DNA from: Mytilus trossulus
Lineage: Eukaryota; Mollusca; Bivalvia; Mytilida; Mytilidae
Assembly: GCF_036588685.1 (NCBI RefSeq)
Contig: NC_086373.1
Coordinates: 56,985,164 to 57,049,163 of the forward strand
Direction: 5' to 3'
DNA length: 64,000 nt
The position numbers and the translations under genes are program-made. Below the pieces are notes generated by a model that saw only the letters and a list, made by a program, of their open reading frames with translations, was not told the DNA's origin and made no database searches. Positions within the stretch are counted from its first letter, which is position 1, and every line of letters starts with the position of its first letter. Positions 34,713 to 46,132 of this stretch are shown here, piece by piece.

Positions 34713-36483
34713 GTAAATGATATATAATTTCCATAGTTTAGCGTTTCATTGTGAATCAAATTATCACCTGCAACGTGTAATAACTGGTAAAAAAATGATT
34801 TCAAAAACTGATTTCATATAAAATCAACCCCAACAAAGATATTCATGGTTGTACTTCAGTTCACGAAGGCTTGTGCTTTTCGCGTTCTATCAGCAATAAT
34901 TGCTTCATGCTTCCTTTCGTAAAAGACTAATATACTTTGATATGATATATTTCATATTGTATCTCATTTACAAATACACTAGATTTCCTTTCACTTCCCC
35001 TATATGGGCATCGTTGGCCAAGTGGTCTAAGTAGTCGAACTGCTGTATAATCAGCATGTAAACACAGATGACTGGGATAGTAAGTTTTTATACCGGAGGC
35101 CAATGGTTCTTACGAGGCACCCTGGCTCCCCTCGCCAACAGTAAACACTAAGTGCCACAAAATAGCACATAAATGCTAAAAATTACGTTAAAACCCAAGC
35201 GATCAATCATTCAAGCTGAACCATTATATTATGATAGTCTTGAATTAACAATTAATTCTAAAATGTTTCAGGTTATTCTTGTGGATCCAAAAGAAAACAA
35301 ACATCTCCATGATAAAGTTGCTGTTTTGATTAAATACAACTACTCGGAAAATTCAATACTAGCAGATGAAAGTCATGGTGATGCCATTATAAAACTTCTC
35401 GGTCCAGCAGTGAAACAACTATCAGCATGCTTCACTTTCGACGAATATTGTATCCATTTAACATCAATATTGTGTCAGAAGTTAGGATTTGTTGGCGTCA
35501 GTCCTGATGTTGCCCTTATGGTCCAGAGCAAACAACTTACGTATGATGCTCTGAGAAAAACATCACGTGATTTTGATACCAATCAATATTCCCCTCTATC
35601 ATTCCAAATAAAAAATGTATCAGATATTTCAAATACAAAAGGCTTATCATTTCCAGCGATACTTAAACCAGAATATGGGAATTTTTCCGAGGGCGTATCA
35701 AAGGTGTACTCAATTGATGATTGTGTTTCTAAATTCAACATGTTACAATGTACATATGGAAAGAATTGGGATGGGGGTGGCTTTGGTAGTTCAATGGTTT
35801 TAATGGATTTTTTTCCAGGTATTATTCACCATATTGATGTAATAATATTTAAGGGTGTTTTACTGAAAGCGCTAGTCACCGATATGGGTCCAAAATTACC
35901 ATATGGATTTTCTGATACAACCACGTGTTTTCCAACTTGCTTGCCAGACAAAGACGTGGCTGAATTAATTCAAGCATCATTTGATTGCTGCAGAAATGTT
36001 GGGTTAGATAATGGTGTTTTCAATGTTGAAATGATAAAGACTTCGAATGGTTTAAAGATGATTGAAATTAACTGCAGACCAGGTTCTTACCGTAGGTGTG
36101 TCGTCTTCAGAACAACGGACTCAATCGACCTATTCGTAACACTAGCTTTAATTGCTGTTGGAATCGAACCAGAGTTTCCCAAAACTAGCAATGTGTATGC
36201 AGTTGGATGCTATCTTTATTCGTTCGCACATAGTCGCCAATTACAAGACGAAACTGTTCTGCAAAGAATCAAAGAACTGAAAAATAGAAAAGAAATTCTA
36301 TATATTGAAAGGTCGGATATTTCTAAAGTTGATGAAATGTTTCCAAAGTGTTTTGCTCATTTAGTTGCATTTGACAAGACAAATGGAAAACTTGCAAAGC
36401 AAAAGTTGATCAATATTTGCAAAGAACTCGCCTTATATACAAATGACTATGATTTAGAACAGTTGACAAGATATTTCTATTAG
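34557..36483 (+). CDS. ATP-grasp ligase, carnosine-synthase-like, copy B (two exons, complete)
   Basis: Rebuilt as join(34557..34712, 35272..36483), 455 residues. Exon 1 supplies the first Rossmann-like strand and loop (TVLVIGASGKDRR, residues 28-40); across the splice the protein reads NIK|VILVD, completing the second strand, which is strong evidence for the join. Family enzymes activate a carboxylate with ATP and join it to an amine; the substrate is not known here. Expected positions: lysine of FPAILKPEYG at 184, hinge MDFFPG at 230-235 (Asp where copy A has Glu), E305 of VEM, and E317, N319, R321 of EINCRPG. No signal peptide or membrane segment is seen, so a cytosolic enzyme is likely. 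The 33 residues preceding V53 in the uninterrupted exon-2 frame are intron- and SINE-derived. An alternative is a different ATP-grasp amino-acid ligase. Confidence 0.85.
35007..35180 (+). mobile_element. tRNA-derived SINE inside the copy B intron
   Basis: It begins GGCATCGTTGGCCAAGTGGTCTAAG-like sequence with an A-box-like TGGCCAAGTGG, has a GGCACCCTGGCTCCCCTCGCC body and ends ...GTGCCACAAAATAGCA. A relative is at 40678-40821. Copy A lacks it in the matching intron position. Confidence 0.65.
35272..36483 (+). CDS. Exon 2 of ATP-grasp copy B
   Basis: 403 codons plus TAG, entered through the acceptor TGTTTCAG|GTT, phase 0. It has the same length as the exon of copy A. Confidence 0.85.
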   Translation, partial: VILVDPKENKHLHDKVAVLIKYNYSENSILADESHGDAIIKLLGPAVKQLSACFTFDEYCIHLTSILCQKLGFVGVSPDVALMVQSKQLTYDALRKTSRDFDTNQYSPLSFQIKNVSDISNTKGLSFPAILKPEYGNFSEGVSKVYSIDDCVSKFNMLQCTYGKNWDGGGFGSSMVLMDFFPGIIHHIDVIIFKGVLLKALVTDMGPKLPYGFSDTTTCFPTCLPDKDVAELIQASFDCCRNVGLDNGVFNVEMIKTSNGLKMIEINCRPGSYRRCVVFRTTDSIDLFVTLALIAVGIEPEFPKTSNVYAVGCYLYSFAHSRQLQDETVLQRIKELKNRKEILYIERSDISKVDEMFPKCFAHLVAFDKTNGKLAKQKLINICKELALYTNDYDLEQLTRYFY

Positions 36484-36504
36484 ATTGTATAGTACTTTTT
36501 TGTG

Positions 36505-37050
36505 TTTTAGGCACAAAACCGTAAACAGAAAATGGTTTATATATTTATGTTCTATTTGAAAATATGATATTTGCATGCTTTTTTTCTTACTAGTAGATTC
36601 TTATCGTTTTCGTCAATTACTTAGGAGTGTTATACATCAGAACATACTGGTGAAACCTTCTGTCTAATAATCACATTGTCACAGATGTTTATCATAGTCT
36701 ATTTAGATAAATTTTCATATTATATAATATATTTAATAACATATTTTGGTCTTTCTTGATTTTTATTTTAATTGAAAATCATACAACGCATTTTTTTCAG
36801 CTCTATTTAGAGAACTAGGTCATATTTATAAGGAACACTGAATACAGCCTTGTAACATTATTTACTTGTCATAAAACATGTGGCATTAATATTAATGCAA
36901 CACAGCATTAATATTAATGATATGTTGAATGTTAAATTGATAGACCGCATCTTCCAAAAGATACTTTAAAAAATCCATATTGAGCAAACATGACTTATTT
37001 CTACATGTTCTAACCATATTATTTATCAAATATCAGTAAACCATGTTAAC
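36505..37050 (+). repeat. 3' flank of ATP-grasp copy B, homologous to 15352-15850
   Basis: Uninterrupted here. It includes TGTGTTTTAGGCACAAAACC, ATAAGGAACACTGAATACA, two CATTAATATTAATG palindromes (36890-36920) and AGACCGCATCTTCC. Inverted relatives flank it at 30660-31190 and 39230-39700. Confidence 0.75.
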
Positions 37051-37084
37051 CTTTTATGTCTCAACTTAATGGCGTCGATCTACA

Positions 37085-37470
37085 TCGTTTCTCTAATGAA
37101 CTGTTGGTTAATTGTCAAATGGTCAAATGACATATCATTGATTTTCATTTGAAAAAAAATGTTTGCGTATCGAAATTTGATTATATGGCAAAGTCCGTCT
37201 AAAATCAATCGCTTGATTTTTTGAACCACTGAACCATGAAAATAATGTCAAGGTCTGATGACACATACGACTTGGACATGAACACCTTACAATCATTTGA
37301 TACACCGAGTATAGATCTATTACGTATCTGGTATATTGATTTGCCCACGAAAACGTACCTTGTTCCCGGATCCATTAAATGAGGTCATGGTCAGATGAAA
37401 ACATGAGGACATTGAAAATTACACTGAACAATAGAGATCGTCAAAGACAATGAACATATCACAGACAGAA
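37085..37470 (+). repeat. Segment homologous to 26990-27450
   Basis: Same landmarks in the same order; includes CACTGAACCATGAAAATAATG units of the minisatellite family at 19925. Confidence 0.65.
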
Positions 37471-37639
37471 ACTTCATATCATAACGCATCTATATATACA
37501 AAGTATTAAACATCCAGGTTTTCCACCTTCTAAAATATATAAGTACAAAACAAATGTAGTTAATTAACGCCTCCGAAACACTATCCCTATATCGAGCTTT
37601 CGGTGACGGAAGTCGGAGGCTGGACAAAATTTTAAATAT

Positions 37640-38310
37640 TTGAAGCAACATAAGCAACTCGACAGGTGCCACATATTGTATGGAATTTCTTTTCATCTGT
37701 TTTACTTAATGAGAGAGGGGCGAAAGATACCAGAGGAAAGTCAAACTCATAAATTGAAAATAAACTGAAAACGCCATGGCTAAAATTCAAAAGGACAAAT
37801 TGACAAATAGTAGTTAACCAGAAACCCCCTAGAAAACTGAGAAACACGAAACCATAAAAACGGCGGGTGATCTCAGGTACTCTGGAAGGGTAAGTAGCTC
37901 CTGCTTCTCATGTGGCACCCGTCGTGTTAATATTACGATAATATTGCTAATATTATTACAAATCCAGTTAATATCTAAGTGAGAGAACATCATCTTCATA
38001 GTAGAAAAGTTAAGTTAAAGGATATTGCTAACTTCTTATTTTTCATCCTAAGAAGTTCCTGTATGAAGTCAGCCTCGTATTGATAAAGAAACAAGTCGGC
38101 AAAAAGAGGGGCACAATTGATTCCAATTGGAATGTCGACAGTCTGTTGAAAACAAGTCCTTCAAATGTAACAAATGTGTTGCCAATCAAGCATCTTGATA
38201 ATGTCAGTTTCAGAGATTTTTTTTGGTTTGAATCAGTGTGATCCTTTACAAGGTATTTACAAGTTATGATTTATCCCTTCCTAAGACACGATCCTTGTAT
38301 CAGATAATGA
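37640..38310 (-). pseudogene. Antisense Penelope-like element fragment with internal deletion
   Basis: Read on the minus strand, 38040-38300 corresponds to 28150-28420 of the plus-strand element (motif region of GIPMGTNCAPLLADL, here changed and frameshifted). After a gatgatgttctctcactt sequence equivalent to the YIDD region it jumps to the 3' tail (ACACGACGGGTGCC, about 37910-37935) and continues to about 37650. The rest of the palm and the C-terminus are deleted. Non-functional. Confidence 0.75.
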
Positions 38311-38349
38311 CAGGGGAAAATATCATTAAAAAAAGTCAGAAATTTTTCG

Positions 38350-40010
38350 ATTTTTTTTTTTAGATTTGTGTAGCTGTTGTACTGACATAATTTTGTTTCG
38401 ATGGAACAATTGATAACGCAGGTTACTCGTTGAGAGATTTGAAACCTATTCAATGGCAACACGATATCATACGACATTCACAGATATAAAATTGAGAAAG
38501 GAAATGGGGAATGTATCAAAGCGACACCAACCCGACAATAGCCTAAGGCCACCAAGGGATCTTCATTGTAGCGAGAAACTCCCGCACCCGTAGACGTCCT
38601 TCAGCTGGTCCCTTAAAAATATGTTATAGTACAGTGATAATTGAAGTCATACTAAACTTTGAATTATACACAAGAAACTAAAATTTAAAATCATACAAGA
38701 CTAACAAAGACCAGATGCTCCTGACTTGGGACAGGCGCAAAATTGCAGCGGGGTTAAACATGTTTACGACATCTCAACCCTCTCCCCTATACCTCTAGCC
38801 AATGTAGAAAAGTAAACGCATAACAATACGCACATTAAAATTCTATGTATGTTTATTTCACAATTGGTTATTAAAAGGAAAATGTTGGATATCTCACATT
38901 TACTTACTCTAGAATAACTGTTACAGTACAATTTATACGAAAGAATAATTTCAATACATGATGACAAGGATTTATATAGTACCGGTATATAAACCATAGG
39001 TTGAATCTAATATGGAAAACAGATCATTGTCACTTTTTAATAATAGTAAAGCGATTCTGTTAGAGGGACTTAAATATTTCGATACGTAAAAACAGGTTTA
39101 AAACAATAGGAAATCAATATATCTCTGAACCATTTGACATTCAAACAACAGTTGCAAAATCAAGGTATAGAAAGACGCTATTTAGTTGAGATATAAAGGT
39201 TAACATGGTTTTCTTATTTATGAAAGTTATTAGGATAAGAAATAAGTCATGCTTGCTCAATATGGATATTTTAAATAATTTTTTGTAAGATACGGTCTAT
39301 TTAACATAGCATTAATATAAACGCTGCGTTTTTTTACAAGTAAAAACGTTGAAAGGGTGTTTTAAGTGTTCCTTATAAATATGACCTTTCCATTAAATAA
39401 ATATGAAAATAAAAATGTGTGGTATGATTGTCAATAAAACTACAAATCACAAAAGACCCAAATACTTTTAAATAAAAAGACTATGATAAACACCTGTGAA
39501 AAAATAAGATTGTGTGACAGAAAGATTAACCGATATGTTCGGGTGTAATACCCTAAAGAAAACGATATGAATTTACTCGGGGATTGACTCACTAAACATA
39601 ATAGGCGTGCACATATTATATTTTCAATTGAATATAAATCCTTTTTTTGTTGTTGATCGTGTTGCTGATTATACATTTCTGTTAACAGTGGTGTGCCTTA
39701 AACACAAACAAGAATGCACACGCTGAAATGTCTCGCCATCTTTGCTAACCATTGATATTATGTTGATAGTCCTAGGTATACAGCTTTACTACGACTATCA
39801 CATCAATTCAACATGATCCATGAAAATGAGGTCAATGTCAAATACACCAAACTGGAAATACACGTACACCATGTAATCATTTAATAAACCATATAGTTGG
39901 CCTATTGCACTTTTAAGAAATAAATTTAACCAGAAAAACTTAACATTGATCAATGAACCATGAAAATGATGTCATGGTCAGATGATAATTGCCAGTCATC
40001 TAGGTCATCT
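38350..40010 (+). repeat. Segment homologous to 30030-31580
   Basis: Same order of landmarks as listed for 30030-31580, with an extra insertion at 38500-38830 (reverse copy of the repeat at 9640-9900). Confidence 0.8.
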
Positions 40011-40424
40011 TCCTTTTAGAATATAAAGCTTTTAAGAAGTAACTATCACTTCTGCAACCGCCGCCATCAGATCACTATCCCGATGTCGAGCTTTCTGCGA
40101 CAGAAGTCACAGACTTTCATTGAACAATAAACCATGAAAATGAGGACAATGTCAGATGAAACCTGCCAACCTGACATGAACCCATTACAATCATTCCGTA
40201 CGCCACATATATTTATCCTACTGCATAAATGATTTGAGAAACAGACATAATCAAGTAACTTTAACATTGATCACTAATCCATGAAATGAGGTCACGGTCA
40301 GTTGAATTTTGTCTAACGGACATACAGATACTGCAATGAACAAAGACAAAAATTTTCATTTAGGTGCACCAACTCCTATGTAAACATGACCGATTTCAGC
40401 AAAAACCAAATTTCTTATTTGTCT

Positions 40425-40530
40425 TGAGCATAAAAGAGGGACGAAAGATACCAAAGGGACAGTCAAACTCGTAAATCTAAAACAAACTGACAACGCCATG
40501 GCTAAAAATGAAAAAGACAAACAGAATTCA
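40425..40530 (-). repeat. Reverse fragment of the Penelope 3' tail
   Basis: AAGAGGGACGAAAGATACCA, GTCAAACTCGTAAATC and AACTGACAACGCCATGGC are reverse complements of 29100-29200. Confidence 0.75.
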
Positions 40531-40677
40531 GTTTCTACATCCACGGGTTCCGAATTGTATGGCAAAAATACAAAAACAATAGCAAAATTGTCATTTGAGG
40601 GCAATAACTCTTTATAAGATAACAGCTGACGATTTCACTCATCTTTGCTATTTAAACTTCTACCACGTGTTTTTTCC

Positions 40678-40821
40678 AATGGCCTCGGTGGTCTAAGAAA
40701 TGCTACTAATCAACACTGAGTTTGTGAATTCAAACCCTGCTAATGGCAGTACACTCGACTCCAATCTTAGTTGACTAGGATTTTCAGTTTTACTCCAGGC
40801 ACGCTGGCTTCCTCAATCAAT
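40678..40821 (+). mobile_element. tRNA-derived SINE, cut by a later insertion
   Basis: A-box-like GGCCTCGGTGGTCTAAG and B-box-like GAATTCAAACCC, then ...GGCACGCTGGCTTCCTCAATC. The sequence stops where the minisatellite element begins (AACCAGTTGC at 40822), before the tail seen in the 35007 copy. Confidence 0.65.
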
Positions 40822-41486
40822 AACCAGTTGCTCCGCAGGGCGCAGCTTTATACGACCGCAGAAGTCGAACCCTGAACAGTTGGGGCAAGTATGGACACAA
40901 CATTTAAGCTTGATACAGCTCTGAATTTGGATTGTGATTAAATAGTTGACACAACATTGGTTTCTGACACAGAATGAATATGGCCTAAGAACTTAAAACT
41001 TAAATATCTTAAATTGGACATTTACCTATTATGGTCCAATATCCAAAATCTAAATACATGGTTAGAATCAGCATATCATAGAACCCCAAGAATTCAATTT
41101 TTGATGAAATCAAATAATGTTCAATTTTAGACCCTTTTGACCTCAATGTGGACCAATTTGATAACAGGGTCCAAATGTTAAATATTTCTTGCTATTGTGC
41201 ATTACTGTGCAATTGAAGATTTCTTGCTATGTGCAATTGAAGATTTTTTGCTATTGCGGAATACTGTGCAATTGAAAATTTCTTGCTATTGCACAATACT
41301 TAATATAATAGTTTTGGACCCCAATTTGAACCAACTTGAAAACTCGGCCTATTATTATCAAAAATCTAAGTACATGTTTAGATTCAGCATATCAAAGAAC
41401 CCCAAGAATTCATTTTTGTTAAAATCAAGCTAAGTTTAATTTTGGACCCTTTGGACCTTAATGTAGACCAATTTTAAATTATTACA
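40822..41486 (-). mobile_element. Minisatellite-bearing element, minus strand, partial copy
   Basis: It starts with the reverse of the element's 3' end (AACCAGTTGCTCCGCAGGGC then TTTATACGACCGCAG). It includes 130-bp-unit sequence and TTGCACAATACT palindromic units, but breaks off at 41486 where another copy starts. Confidence 0.7.
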
Positions 41487-43570
41487 AACCAGATTCTCCG
41501 CATGTCGCAGCTTTATACTACCGTAGAGGTTGAACCCTGAGCAGTTGGGCAAGTATGGACACAACATATTTTTTGTTTTGCCTTTAAGCAATTCACTATG
41601 CTGTTGAATAGTAATCCTCTCAAAAAAATGTTGGAAAAAAATTTCTTTTTATTTATGAAATTTGAAATGAGAAAAATTTCCCCCCCCCCCCCCCCATTTT
41701 TTTTTCACATCCCCCTTTCCCTTATTCCAAAACTGATCTCAATTCAAATTTTTAATGGAGTTTGCAAAAATAAATAATCATTTAAATACATCATAAAATA
41801 TTAAAATGTAAAAAAGTGCTTGTTATCAGTGAATGGTAAAGATTGTTTTTTTAATCTATCAGTTGGTAGAAAAAATGAATATTCATTGTATATTGTATAA
41901 AACAATGATTTAAGTTGATTCAACTACTATTCTGGACAAAGAAAGATAACTCCAATTGAAAATTTCTTGCTATTGCGCAATATTGTGCAATTAGATATTT
42001 CTTGCTATTGTGCAATACTGTGCAATTGAAAATACTTGCTATTGCACAATACTCTGCAATTGAAGATTCCTTGCTATTACACAATACTGTGCAATTAAAA
42101 ATGTCTTGCTATTGCACAATACTGTGCAATTGAAGACTTCTTGCTACTGCTGAATACTGTGCAATTGAAAATTTCTTGCTATTGCACATTCCTTAATATA
42201 ATAATTTTGGACCAACTTGAAAACTGGGCCCTTAATCAAAAATCTAAGTACATGTTTAGATTCAGCATATCAAAGAACCCCAAGGATTCAATTTTTTGTT
42301 AAAATCGAACTAAGTTTAATTTTGGACCCTTTGGACCTTAATGTAGACCAATTTGAAAACAGGACCAGAAATTAAGAATCTACATACACAGTTAGATTCG
42401 GCATATCAAAGAACCCCAATTTTTTAATTTTTGGTGAAATCAAACAAAGTTTAATTTTGGACCCTTTGGGCCCCTTCTTCCTAAACTGCTGGGACCAAAA
42501 CTCCCAAAATCAATCCCAACCTTCCTTTTATGGACATAAACTTTGTGTTTAAATTTCATTGATTTCTATTGACTTGTACTAAAGTTATTGTGCCAAAACC
42601 AAGAATAATGCTTATTTGGGCCCTTTTTGGCCCCTAATTCCTAAACTGTGAAAACCAAAACTCCCAAAATCAATCCCAAACTTCCTTTTGTGGTCATAAA
42701 CCTTGTGTCAAAATTTCATAGATTTCCATTTACTTATACTAAAGTTATAGGGCGAAAACCAAATGCCTTCAGACGACAACGCCAAAAAAGACGCCAATAT
42801 ATTACTCAATTTATTTCACTTGACTGGGCGGAGTTTAACCGGTTCGCTCACAATAAACCAGTCCATCTATAGATAGGTGTATTAGGATAAACTCATCAAT
42901 GAAGTGTACAGTAATTCTTTTGTAAATTCCTTTCATGACACTGATAGATGATTAGAAATCAGTAATAATTATAACGGCAATCATCCTTATCACGCACATC
43001 TTCAACTAGACTGTCCTTATGCAAATTAAAACCTAGCTCCGCCCGATCAGTTGAAATAACATTGGTAATACCAATATACAACCAAAAGTTTTTCAATTTT
43101 TGTGGTCATATAAAAATTAATTAAGAATCTGAATATACAGTTAGATTTGGCATATCAAAGAACCCCAATAATTCATTTTTTTATGAAATCAAACAAAGTT
43201 TAAATTTGGACCTTTTTGGACCCTAATTCTTTGGGACCAAAACTCCCAAAATCAATCCAAACCTTACTTTTGTGGTCATAAACCTTGTGTTCAAATTTCA
43301 TAGATTTCTATTAACTTATACTAAAGTTATTGTGCAAAAGCACAAAAAATGCTTATTTGGGCCCTTTTTGGCCCTTAATTCCTAAACTGTGTGGACCAAA
43401 ACCAATTCCGACCTTCCTTTTATGGTCATTAACCTTGTGTTTAAATTTCATAGATTTCTATTTACTTTTACTTAAGTTAAAGTGTGAAAACCAAATGTCT
43501 TCGGACAACGACGCCAACGTGATACCAATATACGACCAAAACATTTTAGATTTTTGCGGTCGAATAAAAA
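41487..43570 (-). mobile_element. Minisatellite-bearing element, minus strand, with an inserted MITE
   Basis: It opens ACCAGATTCTCCGCATGTCG and closes near 43568 with TTTTTGCGGTCGAATAAAA, the reverse of the TATACGACCGCA end. Palindromic TTGCTATTGCACAATACTG units are expanded at 41960-42190. A 16-bp C tract lies at 41680-41695. It is interrupted at 42807-43064, and another TTTTTGTGGTCATATAAAA end-like sequence near 43100 suggests two partial copies side by side. Confidence 0.7.
42807..43064. mobile_element. MITE of about 258 bp with 35-bp imperfect terminal inverted repeats
   Basis: The left end CAATTTATTTCACTTGACTG (then GGCGGAG) mirrors the right end, whose reverse complement begins CAATGTTATTTCAACTGATC (then GGGCGGAG). 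It sits inside the tandem part of the host element. No coding capacity. Confidence 0.65.
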
Positions 43571-43599
43571 CTAAAAAGCCCAGATGTGGCCCTTAAAAG

Positions 43600-44300
43600 T
43601 TGCATTTAATCACAAACAATCAATCAATTTTATTGAAGTCTGTCATATTGTTGTGTAGAAGAGGTCAATAACTCCAAAATCAGGTTTTCAAAATTATCTC
43701 AAATTTTTAGTTTGTATATGTATCGTCATACTGATCATTTTTGCAATTTACCCTTTAACCTATCTGCTATAGTTAAAACTATAGCAAAAACCTGGAAAAC
43801 CTGGCAAAAAGTCACCTTTCAGGGACAAAAACTGTAAATTAGATTATTATTTTTTTCTGAAATTAACATGTTATAGAATTTGCTGTGAATAATTGTTGTT
43901 TTAAGGTAGCTCTTCAAGTTTTCTATACAAATGCCAAGAAATGACAATTTTTTTTTAAATTAACATTTCCCCGTATGAAACTATCAAATAGGTCATCCTG
44001 TTATTCAGGGTAGATTGAGGTTGTGTGTGTGCCTACATTCTTTATGGTTATTAGTATCCCTCTAATTGCTGCAGTCTTTAAGATATTTGCCAATATAGCT
44101 GTTTAGGCAGTTTAGGCCTTATTAATCAACCAGATCTCTCTGTCATAGAACTTTACTCATTTCTCCAACTACCGATAGACGCAAAATCTCATAGTTTGAT
44201 TGGTAAATTAGAGTACAATAACTGGACTTGAAAGTTTAATGACCTTAAGTCAAGGACAACAATAAATAATTTTAGTACAGATCCCTATATCTGAAGCAAA
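43600..44300. other. Non-coding DNA, nothing recognised
   Basis: No gene or repeat edge was recognised. Confidence 0.35.
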
Positions 44301-44439
44301 TACATTTTGTTTTCAATCCATTGAGAGGTTGGACGTGTCTCTTAAGAGAAGGTGAGCTGAACAAAACAAGTGAAACTGCGAGCTACTGCTCACTGATGGT
44401 ACCCCAGCCGCAAGTGGATAATATTAAAAGTGTAAAAAT

Positions 44440-44850
44440 ATGCAAGTGTTTAGTAAACAGGAAGTTGTCGAGTGATGAATCTGAAAACGCATCACACGGT
44501 ATAGCTGACTTATATAAATCCTGAAACCAAATTTCAGAAATCTTTGTATTGTAGTTCCTGAGAAAAATGTGACGAAAATTTTCAACTTGGCTATCATGTG
44601 TAAAATCATACAAGTGTTCGGTAAACAGGAAGTTGTCAAGTGATCAATCTGAAAACGCATCACCCGGTATAGCTGACTTAAATAAACCCTGAAACCAAAT
44701 TTCAGAAATCCTTGTATTGTAGTTCCTGAGAAAAATGCGACGAAAAATATTCAAGGGACGGACGGACGGACTGACGGACGGACTGACGGGAGGACAGACA
44801 GAGGTAAAACAGTATACCCCCCTTTTTTCAAGTGGGGGTATAATAATTGT
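44440..44850 (+). repeat. Tandem duplication of about 165 bp ending in a GGAC run and a strong hairpin
   Basis: Two units share TAAACAGGAAGTTGTC, AATCTGAAAACGCATCAC and CCTGAAACCAAATTTCAGAA. They are followed by GGACGGACGGACTGACGG repeats and a palindrome, TATACCCCCCTTTTTTCAAG then TGGGGGTATA (44812-44843). This end structure is typical of another non-autonomous bivalve element. Confidence 0.7.
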
Positions 44851-46021
44851 AGAAAAGAAATCTTTGAGCACTTTTGTATTGATAACAATATCACACATTC
44901 ATTTATATATTACAATAGTTGCATCAGTATATATAATTTATTCACTCATCCACAAGCTGTGCACACATACAGATATAAAAAAACTAAACATTTAAAAAAT
45001 ATCTTTTTTTACAATTTTTCTACCTTTCTGTAATTTTCTTTGATGTATTGTATAGATATTATATATTTTTTTGTAGGGTCCAAGTAGTTTGAATGGAAAC
45101 AATATATATATCTTATAAGATTTGGTTGATTGATTGGTGTTCAACGTCACTTTTAACATTGTGCTATTTTGTGGAGGTCATTTTTAAAATTGGAAGAAGC
45201 CATAGTGAATAGAGAGAAACACAACCTGCTAGGAAATCTGACAATTTTGTCAATTATAAGGTTGGATGCAAGTGCACCATTAATTGAAGGAGAGAGTTAT
45301 TATAATAGTTTGTTGCTTTTCACTCCTACTTTTTACTGAAAACCATCAGAAAATTGTAGCATTCCTTTCTTTCAAGTGTTGACAATAGATTTAATATGTC
45401 TATAAGACTAAAACTTTAAGTACTTGTCCATTCAGTAATAAGCATCACATTGCCTTGAATCCTCCAACTGTAGATTCTTCCATATCATTTTTTATCAGTG
45501 GGGAGGAAAATACAAATCAACAGAATGTGTATGAAATTGAACGATTACTACAAATTATCATAAACTTAGGGACCAACACTAATCTAAAAGTAAAATAATG
45601 AAAGAAGGGGTATGAAAGGAAGCATTACTATGGACTTTTAATTGCAAAAACCATAAAATTCAGAAATCATTTCAAATATAGCACTATTTTGAATTGAGAG
45701 CATAACTTTTAATTGGAAAAAAAATGAACCTTTTCTTAGTTTTGATCAAAATTATCATTTACAATCTGATAAAATTAAAAACTAGCAATAGCCTTTAGCG
45801 AACAGAAATATCATGCTCAAAAGGCATATTTGTGAGATGGATAGAATATTTATATTAAGACTAGAAAGTTATAAAGTGACAGTTTACTTATACAGACTGA
45901 GGTACGTTTATAAAACAACTGTATTACAACAAAGTCCCATTCACACAAGTCTGTGAAAAAAACAGACCATTACTCTTTATAAATTCATAAGCAACACATG
46001 CACAACACAACAGATCTACTG

Positions 46022-46132
46022 TTATTTTCGACCACGTCTTTTCATTGCCGCTGTACATTGAGGACAGTACCATTTTCCTTTAGGTGCCTGAGTAAGACCA
46101 ACACAACCATAATGGAACCATTCTATAGGACA
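46022..46132 (-). CDS. ING3: ING3 exon 12 (last)
   Basis: Encodes [36 protein letters not shown] and stop. Acceptor CATTTTCAG. Completes the C4HC3 zinc finger. Confidence 0.95.
   Translation of the reverse strand, partial: CPIEWFHYGCVGLTQAPKGKWYCPQCTAAMKRRGRK

Noticed and set aside
35007..35030. Functional tRNA gene
   Set aside because: Only promoter-box-like parts remain, no complete cloverleaf; it fits a SINE head.
35173..35271. N-terminal 33 residues of the long ATP-grasp open frame
   Set aside because: They translate SINE and intron sequence; copy A has no equivalent, and the acceptor TTTCAG plus exon 1 give a better protein.
44424..44898. Minus-strand frames over the 165-bp duplication
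   Set aside because: Both copies of the repeat give the same peptide, with a PSVSPSV run from the GGAC repeat; not a gene.
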